64,000 nt of DNA. Source: Pelagimonas sp017744045 (lineage in GTDB: Bacteria; Pseudomonadota; Alphaproteobacteria; Rhodobacterales; Rhodobacteraceae). Positions 9,157 through 16,999 of this stretch are shown piece by piece (the stretch's first letter is position 1; each line of letters opens with the position of its first letter). Under the pieces are notes generated by a model. That model was given only the letters and a program-made list of their open reading frames with translations, had not been told where the DNA came from and made no database searches. The DNA is taken from the NCBI RefSeq assembly GCF_017744045.1, contig NZ_JAGHRD010000010.1. One strand, 5' to 3'. The translations under genes and the position numbers were made by a program.

Positions 9157-10104
9157 TCAGCTGTCTTTCGCCTTTGGGTGCGTGGCCTCATAGACTTTCA
9201 TCAGATGCACCTGATCCACAGCTGTATAGGCCTGGGTCGTCGAGAGCGAGGCATGCCCCAGCAACTCCTGGATTTCACGCAAATCCCCTCCGGCCTCCAG
9301 CAAATGCGTGGCAAAGCTGTGGCGCATGGCATGTGGGGTGGCGGTGGCAGGCAGGCCCAGTTGCATCCGCGCCTGTTCGGTAACCTTGCTGATCTGGCGC
9401 GGGTTCAACGGTCCGCCGCGGACACCGCGAAACACGACATCATCTGGTCCGATCTCAAAAGGGCATTGTTTGAGATAGGCATCAACCGCTTGCCGCGCGA
9501 CGGGCAGCACGGGCACGATGCGCTCCTTGCCACCTTTGCCGAGGATTCGCAGCGCTTCGCCCAAGGGCAGGTCGCGACCGCGCAGGCCCAAAGCTTCGGA
9601 AATCCGCAGCCCGCAACCATAAAGCAAAGTGATCACTGCCGCATCGCGCACACCGATCCAATCCTGACGTGCTTGAACAGCCACCGTGTCGATCATCGCC
9701 TTGGCGGCATCTTCTGCCAGGGGGCGGGGCAATTTCTTTTCAAACTTTGGCGCGCGGGCCAGTAGAACAGCGGTGGGTTCAAACCCTTCGCGATCCGCCA
9801 GCCAGCGGTAGAAGTTTTTGACCGCCGACAATTTGCGCGCGACCGAGCGGGTTCCCGTGCCGGTCTGGCGCAAATGCGCCATCCAACTGCGCATGTCCCG
9901 CGTCGTCACCCGTGCCAAAGGGGTCAGGCCTTGCGGCTCGCCATGATGGGCGGTCAGAAAGGCGATGAATTCCAGAACATCGGTTTGATAGGCGGCGATA
10001 GTATTGTCTGCCGCAGCCTTGATGGCGCGAGCATGGGCCAGCCAGGTTTGCAGCGCATCCCGCGCTGCCGGGGAAATCATCACCTGTGAGGGTGCCGCGC
10101 TCAC
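9157..10104 (-). CDS. xerC: Tyrosine recombinase XerC
   Basis: Site-specific recombinase that, with XerD, resolves chromosome dimers at dif. 315 residues: N-terminal SAM-like core-binding domain (about 15-105) and C-terminal catalytic domain with R167 (CGLRISEAL), K190 (LGKGGKER), H258 and R261 (HAMRHSF), H284 (LLGHASLSTT) and nucleophile Y293. The start is a GTG at 10104 and overlaps the stop of the preceding gene as GTGA. Pairing with a DUF484 gene is conserved across proteobacteria. No attachment site or phage genes are nearby, so a housekeeping XerC is the best reading. Confidence 0.93.
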   Translation of the reverse strand: MSAAPSQVMISPAARDALQTWLAHARAIKAAADNTIAAYQTDVLEFIAFLTAHHGEPQGLTPLARVTTRDMRSWMAHLRQTGTGTRSVARKLSAVKNFYRWLADREGFEPTAVLLARAPKFEKKLPRPLAEDAAKAMIDTVAVQARQDWIGVRDAAVITLLYGCGLRISEALGLRGRDLPLGEALRILGKGGKERIVPVLPVARQAVDAYLKQCPFEIGPDDVVFRGVRGGPLNPRQISKVTEQARMQLGLPATATPHAMRHSFATHLLEAGGDLREIQELLGHASLSTTQAYTAVDQVHLMKVYEATHPKAKDS

Positions 10105-10808
10105 GACAGCCAGCGGCGCATGGTCCGTTCGAACACGCCAGCGAAAAAGCCCAGCAGGTCGGTGCCTTGCTGCGGCGTGAACATATGCGGGTCTTCAGAC
10201 CCCAGAACCAGCAAACCGGGCAGGCGGCCCGGGCCAAAGTCAAGCTTGAGGCAGGCTTCGGACCGGATCCACTCGGCCTTGTCGCCATAAATGCGCGCAT
10301 CGCCATTATGGAGCTGGCGCAAGGTCACCTGTTTCAGCGGCGCTTCGCGGCCATCGGCAACAAAGGTTTCAACAAAGCCCGGTTCGGCGACCGAAAGAAC
10401 ATCGCCCACCCGTTTCACCACGTTTTCCCCGTCCGAGGCGGCGGTTTCCAGAACCAGCTTGATCACATCCACCCGCAGGATTTGCGCCACTTCGGTGCCC
10501 AGATCCTTAAGGAAGGGTTCAAACTCAACCGGGTCCAGCATCCGCAGCACGGCGCGGTGGATCTGGTTGGTGCCCGCCAGATTCTCATAGGCCGCAGCGA
10601 TCACCGAACGATGGGTGTCCTCCAGCCGGTCCAGCCGGGATTCCAGCCGCTCCATGGCGATGCCGCGCAAATCGATGATATTGCCACCCATGGCGCGTTC
10701 ATTCGCAGCGATCAGCGCATGCATCAGATCCTTGTCGTCCAGAATCATATCCGGGCGCGAAATGATGCTTTCGCGGAGGGAATCCTCGATACGCTGCGTA
10801 TTGCTCAT
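10101..10808 (-). CDS. DUF484 family protein
   Basis: About 235 residues beginning MSNTQRIEDSLRESIISRPDMILDD, the DUF484 signature, with a long helix (residues about 55-80) followed by a GAF-like domain. It is the usual upstream partner of xerC and is translationally coupled to it (4-base overlap). The molecular role is not established; a connection to chromosome segregation or nucleotide sensing is only inferred from the partner. ATG 10808 was preferred over an upstream frame start at 10847. Confidence 0.88.
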   Translation of the reverse strand: MSNTQRIEDSLRESIISRPDMILDDKDLMHALIAANERAMGGNIIDLRGIAMERLESRLDRLEDTHRSVIAAAYENLAGTNQIHRAVLRMLDPVEFEPFLKDLGTEVAQILRVDVIKLVLETAASDGENVVKRVGDVLSVAEPGFVETFVADGREAPLKQVTLRQLHNGDARIYGDKAEWIRSEACLKLDFGPGRLPGLLVLGSEDPHMFTPQQGTDLLGFFAGVFERTMRRWLS

Positions 10809-10997
10809 GTCTAATGTGACCTGTGATCTGATTGCTCGGAAGCGCATAACTGTCGCCTTGGGGCGATCTTGGCGCGGGGTTGGTCCATCTTTGGCCCTTT
10901 GGGGCCGGTTCTGTCAAGGATTTCCCAAGTTTAGAGGGGACCGAAGCGCTGGACAGATGCAAAAACCCTGTCACTATGAGGGGATAGGGAGGAAGCT

Positions 10998-11315
10998 ATG
11001 CCAAATATTTCAGCCAGCTCTGACGCCCAGACCGTCATCACCACCTTTGAAACCAGTCCGGGCACCTGCCAGGATCTGTTGGACGCTCTGCAAGACGCCT
11101 ATGCGTCGTTCATTTCGAAACAGCCGGGCTTTATCGCTGCCGGGCTGCATGTGAATGACGCTCAGACGCGGATTGCCAACTATTCGCAGTGGCAAAAGCG
11201 CGAGGATTTTCAGGCGATGCTGCGCAGCGATGAAATGCGCCAGCGTAACCGGCGCATATCTGAGCTGTGTCGCACGTTCGAGCCCGTGCTCTACGACGTC
11301 GCAGCCACGTTTTAG
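10998..11315 (+). CDS. Antibiotic biosynthesis monooxygenase (ABM) domain protein
   Basis: 105 residues in one ABM-type ferredoxin-like domain (about residues 12-95), with the pattern GTCQDLLDALQDAYASFISKQPGFIAAGLHV...YSQWQKREDF typical of small quinone or polyketide monooxygenases and of haem-degrading relatives. The substrate cannot be told. A good ribosome site (GGGAGGAAGCT) precedes the ATG. It converges with the pseudo-receiver regulator gene with only two bases between the stops. Confidence 0.8.
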   Translation: MPNISASSDAQTVITTFETSPGTCQDLLDALQDAYASFISKQPGFIAAGLHVNDAQTRIANYSQWQKREDFQAMLRSDEMRQRNRRISELCRTFEPVLYDVAATF

Positions 11316-11317
11316 CG

Positions 11318-12007
11318 TCAGGCCGCTTCGGGTGTGACTGTCACGTTCAGGCTTAGCCGGAAACCGGCTCCGCGCACGGTTTCCAACTCAACCGCATTGG
11401 CCGTTGCCTTGAGGCAAGAACGAATGTTGCAGGCATAGACGTCGAAAATCCGGGTCTCGGGTTCGCCTTCCAGACCGTAGATATGATTAAGCAGCGCATC
11501 GCGGGTCACAACCTGACCGGGGCGCAGGGCGATGAATTCGAGCATTTCGTAGATTTTTGGGCTCATCTTGACCGGGCAGCCATTGATATGCGCCATCCGT
11601 TTGTTCAGGTCGAGCCGCAGCGGTCCATAATCCACCTGCGCCATCGGGAACCCAAGGGCACGCCGGGCCACGGCCAGCAAGTGATGCAGGATCTCTTCGT
11701 TGGGCTGGGTGGGATCAATAATCGCATCCGCGCCATCGGCAAACCATTCGGCCTTTTGCTTGGAAGATGCGTCGGCGGAAAGAAGGACAACAGGTGTGCG
11801 GCCGGATGCGGCGCGAAGTTCTCGAAGCGTGATAGAGCCTTTGCCGACCTGATCGGCTTCGATCAGCACCAGGTCCGACACTCCAAGAGCGAGGAAATGG
11901 ATCAAATCTTCGGGCCGGTCGGTTCGCGTCAGCAAAGTTCCGGTGCCCAGAATATCTTGTGCCAGGCTCATCATGTCCCAGCTTGTTTCAGCGATCATAT
12001 AGCGCAT
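11318..12007 (-). CDS. CtrA-like winged-helix regulator with degenerate receiver
   Basis: 229 residues: a receiver-like N-terminal domain (1-115) and an OmpR/CtrA-type winged helix (about 135-225; PKIYEMLEFIALRPGQVVTRDALLNHIYG...RIFDVYACNIRSCL...VRGAGFRL), whose recognition region resembles CtrA. The receiver lacks the usual residues: position 50, the normal phospho-acceptor aspartate, is glutamate (LVLIE); the acidic pair near residue 7 is incomplete (IAETS); the conserved lysine is threonine at about 100 (IIDPTQP). It is therefore probably not controlled by phosphorylation. ATG 12007 has a GGGAGG site. No kinase gene is adjacent. Confidence 0.85.
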   Translation of the reverse strand: MRYMIAETSWDMMSLAQDILGTGTLLTRTDRPEDLIHFLALGVSDLVLIEADQVGKGSITLRELRAASGRTPVVLLSADASSKQKAEWFADGADAIIDPTQPNEEILHHLLAVARRALGFPMAQVDYGPLRLDLNKRMAHINGCPVKMSPKIYEMLEFIALRPGQVVTRDALLNHIYGLEGEPETRIFDVYACNIRSCLKATANAVELETVRGAGFRLSLNVTVTPEAA

Positions 12008-12256
12008 AGGGTCGTCCTCCCGTTTCCAGAGGTCCCGGCCATTCGTGGCCCTAATGGGACCACACACATGGCGTTCGGGATCCAGATCAGCGCCTTCTGA
12101 CTGCGAGATGGATCGGAAAAGCAACGTTCTGCCGCTTGGATTAGGGATAGAAACGAAATGTGCAACAAATGTGGCGCAAATACGGATTTGGTCTGACTTG
12201 TATCAAGGTTGCAAATCGGGGAACGCGGCAGGATACGGGGCAGGAGGTACAGCATC

Positions 12257-12670
12257 ATGTACAAGAATATTCTGGTCCCGATCGCTTTTGACGACACCAA
12301 GGATGTCAAAGGTCACAAGGGTATCGAAATCGCTCAGGCCCTGGCCGCTGATGGTGCGCGGGTGACCCTGTTGCATGTGGTTGAACAAATCCCCGGCTAC
12401 GCTGTCAGTTATCTACCGGCGGATTACACCGCTCAGGTCCGCAAAGCGCTTGAAAGCGAATTGCAGGATCTGGCGGCCGAAGTTCCGGGCGGCACCGGGC
12501 TTGTGGTCGAAGGGCATTCCGGCCGCACCATTCTGGACTGGGCCGAAGCGAATGACGTTGATCTGATTGTCGTCGCCTCTCACCAGCCGGGCATGCAGGA
12601 TCTGCTGCTTGGCTCCACCGCAGCCAAAGTCGTGCGCCACGCGCATTGTGCGGTGCACGTGATCCGCTGA
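12257..12670 (+). CDS. Universal stress protein (UspA family)
   Basis: 137 residues, a single Usp domain: MYKNILVPIAFDDTK at the first strand, and the nucleotide-binding end HQPGMQDLLLGSTAAKVVRHAHCAVHVIR, in which the glycine-rich G-x9-G-S/T motif is only partly canonical. ATG 12257 is preceded by AGGAGG at 12242-12247. Such proteins bind ATP or modulate stress survival; the specific role here is unknown. Divergent from the CtrA-like regulator gene. Confidence 0.92.
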   Translation: MYKNILVPIAFDDTKDVKGHKGIEIAQALAADGARVTLLHVVEQIPGYAVSYLPADYTAQVRKALESELQDLAAEVPGGTGLVVEGHSGRTILDWAEANDVDLIVVASHQPGMQDLLLGSTAAKVVRHAHCAVHVIR

Positions 12671-12695
12671 CGTCTGAACGTCTTGCCCCTAGGTC

Positions 12696-13283
12696 TTATG
12701 GTTTGGGCAGTTGCATATCCGGCTTGGCGGTGTAGTCAAAACGCGACACCGCCTCCATCCCGTTCAGGGTGTAGGCATAGGTGAACTGCTTGGGCAGGCC
12801 CGTGGCCGGGTCCATCACATAGCTCACCTGCCATTCACTTTGATAAGGCGGCACTATGTCGATCACACCGCTGATCTGGTCATAAGTGCTCCCATCAATC
12901 TCAACATTGTCGCATTCCGCACTCAAAACATTCTCGGACTGGCCTTTGCGTGTCGCGGCCAGCCCGTCTTTGTATTGTTGCAAATCCGTGCTGTAGAGCA
13001 GCGTCCACCCGCCATTGCCATCCGCCTGATAGGTTCCGCCTTCGTAAAACAGTGTATCGGGCAGGCCCTTGGGTGTGATGGTTTTGATCAGCGAATGGGT
13101 GTCGCTCATGAATTGCTGAAAGGTGATGGTCTCGCCGCCGCCAATCTTGCCAGTTGCCTGGGCCTCATACGGGGTTTGCGTGAACAAGGGATTGGCCAGA
13201 ATATCGGCCAGCCTGTCAACGCAAGGATCGGCCAAGGCGGGCAAAGGCAGGCAGGTGATGAGAGCGAGACGCATAAGAGACAT
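12696..13283 (-). CDS. Secreted protein of unknown function
   Basis: About 195 residues with a short signal peptide (MRLALITCLPLPALADP). The mature part contains a conserved-looking beta-rich segment (TYQADGNGGWTLLYSTDL...IDGSTYDQISGVIDIVPPYQSEWQVSYVMDPATGLPKQFTYAYTLNGMEAVSRFDY), reminiscent in outline of lipoprotein-carrier-like folds, but I do not recognise a family. Start chosen at 13283; a second ATG at 13274 is equally possible as neither has a strong ribosome site. It lies just beyond the end of the thiamine operon. Confidence 0.7.
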   Translation of the reverse strand: MSLMRLALITCLPLPALADPCVDRLADILANPLFTQTPYEAQATGKIGGGETITFQQFMSDTHSLIKTITPKGLPDTLFYEGGTYQADGNGGWTLLYSTDLQQYKDGLAATRKGQSENVLSAECDNVEIDGSTYDQISGVIDIVPPYQSEWQVSYVMDPATGLPKQFTYAYTLNGMEAVSRFDYTAKPDMQLPKP

Positions 13284-13349
13284 GGGAAAACCTGTTGGGG
13301 GGCAATTGCCTGACCCTAACACGCCCTACGCCGCCGTCAAAATCTGTGT

Positions 13350-14309
13350 TTACGCTGCACATTGGGCAAACAAGGCGAGGTTTTTGGCCCCTTTGCCTTG
13401 CAACCCCCGCGCCGCCCGCCAGGATCGCAGACCAGTCTGACAGCCGAGCACAATGCGTTGGGTGTCCGAGACGTGGAAATCTTCCAGCTCTTCCATCTTT
13501 AGGCGCTGGGCAGCAGGGGCAAATTTCTCAGCGCATTCCGAAGCCGGGCGGAGTTCGATCAAAAGGTCACCCTCTTCCAGCAGCGCGGCATCGACAAAGG
13601 GCAGGGGGGCGGTTGGCTCTTGAGCTTTGTCAAAGCGGAACCCGCCAAAGGCAAACTTTTGCATATCCAGGGTCAAAAGCTGCCCCAGCGGGCTCGGGTC
13701 GGCACCAATCAGGATCGAGATCGCCATTTGGGCCTGCGCCGTGCCGACCATGCCAACCACCGGCCCCAGCACACCCGCTGTTGCGCAATTGGCGGCGCTG
13801 TCGGGCAGGTCGGGAAAGACTGCGCGCAGGCTTGGGGCGGTGCCGCAATAGGCCCCGACATAGCCCGACATGCCCAGAACCGAGGCACTGACCAAAGGTT
13901 TGCCCAACCGTTGGCAGGTGTCCGACAATATATAGGACACCGCAAAACTATCCGCCGCGTCGATCACCAGATCCACATGGGGCACGGCGTTTTCGGCGTT
14001 GGATGGGGTCAAACGGCTCAGATGCGGGTGCAGCCGCGTGGCCGGATGAGCGGCTGTCAGATGTCGCGCCGCTGCCAGCGCCTTGGCTGTGCCGATATCC
14101 TCCATCCGATAAAGCGGCTGGCGGTGCAGGTTGCTTTCCTCGACCTGGTCATCATCCATCAAGGTGATCTCACCCACTCCGGCTCCTGCCAGATACTGCA
14201 AAACCGGGCAGCCCAGGCCGCCCGCCCCCACCACCAAGACATGAGCGCGGGCCAGGGCCTGCTGCGCCTTTGTGCCGATGATCTGCTCTTGGCGGGCAAA
14301 ACGGCTCAT
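13350..14309 (-). CDS. thiF: ThiF/MoeB-type adenylyltransferase fused to a rhodanese-like domain
   Basis: About 319 residues. The N-terminal ThiF domain has the nucleotide-binding loop VLVVGAGGLGCP (residues 24-35), DDDQVEESNLHRQ, and the catalytic region CATAGVLGPVVGMVG. It adenylates the C-terminal glycine of ThiS. The last ~90 residues resemble a rhodanese (LIELRPASE...IVLGCQTGLRSWRAA), with a cysteine at the loop that normally carries persulfide sulfur. This could feed sulfur to ThiS within one chain. ATG overlaps the thiE stop as ATGA. Last gene of the thiC operon; a MoeB-like dual role is possible. Confidence 0.87.
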   Translation of the reverse strand: MSRFARQEQIIGTKAQQALARAHVLVVGAGGLGCPVLQYLAGAGVGEITLMDDDQVEESNLHRQPLYRMEDIGTAKALAAARHLTAAHPATRLHPHLSRLTPSNAENAVPHVDLVIDAADSFAVSYILSDTCQRLGKPLVSASVLGMSGYVGAYCGTAPSLRAVFPDLPDSAANCATAGVLGPVVGMVGTAQAQMAISILIGADPSPLGQLLTLDMQKFAFGGFRFDKAQEPTAPLPFVDAALLEEGDLLIELRPASECAEKFAPAAQRLKMEELEDFHVSDTQRIVLGCQTGLRSWRAARGLQGKGAKNLALFAQCAA

Positions 14310-14908
14310 TCCACTGCGCTTTCGCAGGTTTCGATCCAGAGGCGCGTTTGCGCTTCGGGATCGGGCGCTTGTTGGATATCCGTCACAACGGCGACACTGT
14401 CGGCCCCCGCAGCCAAAACGCCCGGCACACGTTCGGGTGTCAGCCCCCCGATCGCAACCAGAGGCACGTCGCCCACACGGCGTTTCCATTCGGTGACGCG
14501 ATCCAAGCCCTGCGGCCCCCATTTCATCTTTTTCAGCAAAGTTGGATAAACCGGCCCCAGCGCGACATAGTCTGGTTGTAAGGCAAGGGCGCGGTCCAGC
14601 TCGGCCTCGTCATGGGTCGACAGACCAAAGCGCACGCCCGCCCGGCGCAAGGCGGCGAAATCGGCGGTGTCCATATCCTCTTGGCCAAGGTGAACAAAAT
14701 CACAGCGCTCTTCCAGCGCCAATTCCCAGTAATCGTTCACCACCAGCTGCGCCTTATGGACGGCGCAGAAATCGCGGGCGCGGATGATCTGGCGGCGCAC
14801 CTCGTCCAAAGGTTGATCCTTGATCCGTAGCTGCACCAGCTTGACCCCGAGCGGGACCAGTAGTTCAAGCTGAGAGACGTGGCCAACGAGTAAGTAAAAA
14901 CGGTCCAT
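14306..14908 (-). CDS. thiE: Thiamine phosphate synthase
   Basis: Joins the HMP pyrophosphate and thiazole phosphate moieties to give thiamine phosphate. 200 residues, TIM-barrel: VKLVQLRIKDQ near the start (the canonical QLR-K), LVVNDYWELALEERCDFVHLGQEDMD (phosphate and pyrophosphate site), YVALGPVYPTLLKK and LVAIGGLTPE, all matching the family order. Somewhat short at the N-terminus. Separated from thiG by 184 bases, so it may have its own transcript, and overlapping thiF by four bases. Confidence 0.92.
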   Translation of the reverse strand: MDRFYLLVGHVSQLELLVPLGVKLVQLRIKDQPLDEVRRQIIRARDFCAVHKAQLVVNDYWELALEERCDFVHLGQEDMDTADFAALRRAGVRFGLSTHDEAELDRALALQPDYVALGPVYPTLLKKMKWGPQGLDRVTEWKRRVGDVPLVAIGGLTPERVPGVLAAGADSVAVVTDIQQAPDPEAQTRLWIETCESAVE

Positions 14909-14942
14909 CAGAAAATCCTTCGCCTTTGACTGTTTGCACCTT

Positions 14943-14997
14943 CCGGATCGCTTGCGATCCGGTTCACGCCCGACCCGCCCCCCAGGGCGGGTGTGAA
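14943..14997. repeat. Two tandem hairpins in the thiG-thiE gap
   Basis: A 9-bp perfect stem (CCGGATCGC / GCGATCCGG) at 14943-14962 is followed by an 8-bp stem (ACCCGCCC / GGGCGGGT, 14973-14992) flanked by complementary TTCAC and GTGAA. The 184-base gap holding them is the only interruption in an otherwise tightly packed operon. Function unknown: transcript processing, attenuation or an intergenic repeat. Confidence 0.6.
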
Positions 14998-15092
14998 TTT
15001 GCCTAGTCGCAGTGCCTTAAAACGTTTCGTATTTCGGAAGGTTGCAGATGCCGGAAGGCCACCCTCGGGTCTGGCGTGAACCTTGCGGTGCA

Positions 15093-15860
15093 TCATCCCA
15101 ACTCGGCCAAGCCAAGGATCGGGGTCGAGGGCACCGCCATGTCGCGCGGCTCCATCGGGTCCGCGTCAAACCCGGTCAGACCCGCCTCAATCGCCTGAAC
15201 CATGGCGCAGGCCATGCCCACCGGATCGCCCGCTTTCGCCACGGCGGTGTTCAGCAGAACCGCATCCATACCCAGCTCCATCGCGCGACAGGCATCCGAG
15301 GGCCGGCCAATCCCGGCATCAACGATCAGGGGAGTATCCGGGAAATGCGCCCGCATCGCCCGCAAAGCATCGGGGTTGCGCAACCCCTGACCCGAGCCAA
15401 TCGGCGCGCCCCAGGGCATCAACAGCTCACATCCCGCCTCGACCAGTTTCTCACCCACCACCAGATCATCAGTGGTGTAGGGAAAGACCTGAAACCCATC
15501 GCGGACCAGCTCCCGCGCGGCCTCGACCAGGGCAAAGACATCCGGCTGCAAAGTGTCGGAATGGCCGATCACCTCAAGCTTGATCCAATCGGTGCCAAAC
15601 ACCTCGCGCGCCATATGTGCGGTGGTCACGGCCTCTTGCACGCTGTGGCATCCGGCGGTGTTGGGCAGGATCTTGCAACCTGTGGCGCGCAAGCCCTCCC
15701 AGAATCCATCGCCGCTGCCCCCCGCGCTTTCGCGGCGCAGGGACACGGTGACTATCTCGGTGCCGCAGGCCTGAATGGCTTGGGTCAACACTTTGGGCGA
15801 GGGGTACTGCGCGGTGCCCAAAAGCAAGCGGTTCTTGATCTCGGTTCCGTAAAACTGCAT
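15093..15860 (-). CDS. thiG: Thiazole synthase
   Basis: Forms the thiazole ring from deoxyxylulose phosphate, dehydroglycine and ThiS-thiocarboxylate. About 255 residues; begins MQFYGTEIKNRLLLGTAQYPSP, has TVSLRRE, the catalytic lysine region IKLEVIGH, EKLVEAGCELLMPWGAPIGSG, DAGIGRPSDACRAMELGMDAVLLNTAVAKAGDP, all canonical for ThiG. ATG 15860 lies four bases after thiS, so the two are coupled. Confidence 0.96.
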   Translation of the reverse strand: MQFYGTEIKNRLLLGTAQYPSPKVLTQAIQACGTEIVTVSLRRESAGGSGDGFWEGLRATGCKILPNTAGCHSVQEAVTTAHMAREVFGTDWIKLEVIGHSDTLQPDVFALVEAARELVRDGFQVFPYTTDDLVVGEKLVEAGCELLMPWGAPIGSGQGLRNPDALRAMRAHFPDTPLIVDAGIGRPSDACRAMELGMDAVLLNTAVAKAGDPVGMACAMVQAIEAGLTGFDADPMEPRDMAVPSTPILGLAELG

Positions 15861-15864
15861 CGCC

Positions 15865-16062
15865 TCAGCCCCCTTGCATTGGGGCAAGCACTTCGAGCGC
15901 GTCGCCCGGGCTCAGCGTGATCTCGACGCGCTGCTCACGCGATACAAATTGGCCGTTCAAAGCCGTGGCAATCGCCGCTGAGGTAAAGCCAAGCTCTTGC
16001 AACGCGTCCGACAAACGCTCAGCCTGAACCTCAACAGGGTTCGAATTCACTTTGATTTGCAT
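15865..16062 (-). CDS. thiS: Sulfur carrier protein ThiS
   Basis: Small ubiquitin-like carrier, 65 residues, ending in the required Gly-Gly tail (LAPMQGG) that ThiF adenylates and that becomes a thiocarboxylate for thiazole formation. Contains the usual ATALNGQFV and SPGDALEVL segments. Its start lies 32 bases inside the end of thiO. Confidence 0.95.
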   Translation of the reverse strand: MQIKVNSNPVEVQAERLSDALQELGFTSAAIATALNGQFVSREQRVEITLSPGDALEVLAPMQGG

Positions 16063-16999
16063 GGGGTGTGTCCTGAAGGAGTTGCGCGCACAGCTGTTTC
16101 GCCATGGCCGGAGCCAGCAGAAACCCGTGCCGATAAAAGCCGTTCACATGGGTGGTCGCGCCGATTTGGGTCAGCCGGGGCATGTTGTCATCGAATGAGG
16201 GGCGCAGGCCGACGCCGGTTTCCAGCACCGCGGCCTCGCCCAAAGCCGGATGTAGCGCAAAGGCTGCGCCCAGCAGTTCCAGCATGGAACGCACCGTAAT
16301 CGGCCCGCTTGACGAGCCTTCGATCATCGTTGCCCCGATCATATAGATCCCCTTGCCGCGTGGCACGAGGTAGAGCGGAATGCGCGGATGCAGAAAACGA
16401 ATGGTGCGGGTGATTTCGACCTCATGGCTTTCGATCACGGCCATTTCCCCGCGCACCGGGCGCAGGCCCGGCAGTTTGGCCACCATGCCGCGACAATCCA
16501 CGTCAACCTGAGCCGGGGCAGGGGTGTCATAGTGGATCACGACACCCAAAGCCTGCACCGCCGCCGTCAGATCGACCAAGGCTTGCCGCGGGTTGATATG
16601 GGCTTCCTCACCAAAGAACAGCCCTTGCTGAAACCGCCCTGCCAAGGCCGGTTCCTTTTTTGCAACCTCATTGGCGCTCAGCATCACGTGGTTTTCGGTA
16701 CGTCGGGCAAAACGGGCAAGCTCGGCCCGGTCCCTGCCTTGTGCCACCACAAGCGTGCCGCGTTCGGTGACCTCAGTGATCTGACGCCACCAATCCAGCG
16801 CGCCAATGCCAAGGCGCACCACCTCTGGTTCTGCGGTTTCGCCCTCGCACCAGGGGGCCAACATCCCCCCGGCGAACCAACTGCACGGGTTGTCAAAGGG
16901 CGCAGATCCCAGCTCATAGACTTGGATCTCCGCCCCCCGTTTCGCCAGTTCATAAGCGCAGGCGAGGCCGGATACTCCGGCCCCAGCGATGCTGATCAT
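16031..16999 (-). CDS. thiO: Glycine oxidase ThiO
   Basis: FAD-dependent D-amino-acid-oxidase-type flavoprotein that supplies dehydroglycine for the thiazole ring by an oxygen-dependent route, in place of the radical-SAM ThiH. 322 residues; the dinucleotide-binding start is MISIAGAGVSGLACAYELA, and the C-terminus contains the FAD-binding GVGLRPSFDDNMP. ATG 16999 overlaps the thiC stop (ATGA). The downstream overlap with thiS shows the genes are translated together. Confidence 0.92.
   Translation of the reverse strand: MISIAGAGVSGLACAYELAKRGAEIQVYELGSAPFDNPCSWFAGGMLAPWCEGETAEPEVVRLGIGALDWWRQITEVTERGTLVVAQGRDRAELARFARRTENHVMLSANEVAKKEPALAGRFQQGLFFGEEAHINPRQALVDLTAAVQALGVVIHYDTPAPAQVDVDCRGMVAKLPGLRPVRGEMAVIESHEVEITRTIRFLHPRIPLYLVPRGKGIYMIGATMIEGSSSGPITVRSMLELLGAAFALHPALGEAAVLETGVGLRPSFDDNMPRLTQIGATTHVNGFYRHGFLLAPAMAKQLCAQLLQDTPHANQSEFEPC

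Noticed and set aside
9157..10104. The tyrosine recombinase as integrase of a prophage or genomic island
   Set aside because: It pairs with DUF484 as the housekeeping xerC does, and no phage genes, tRNA-adjacent direct repeats or attachment sites are near.
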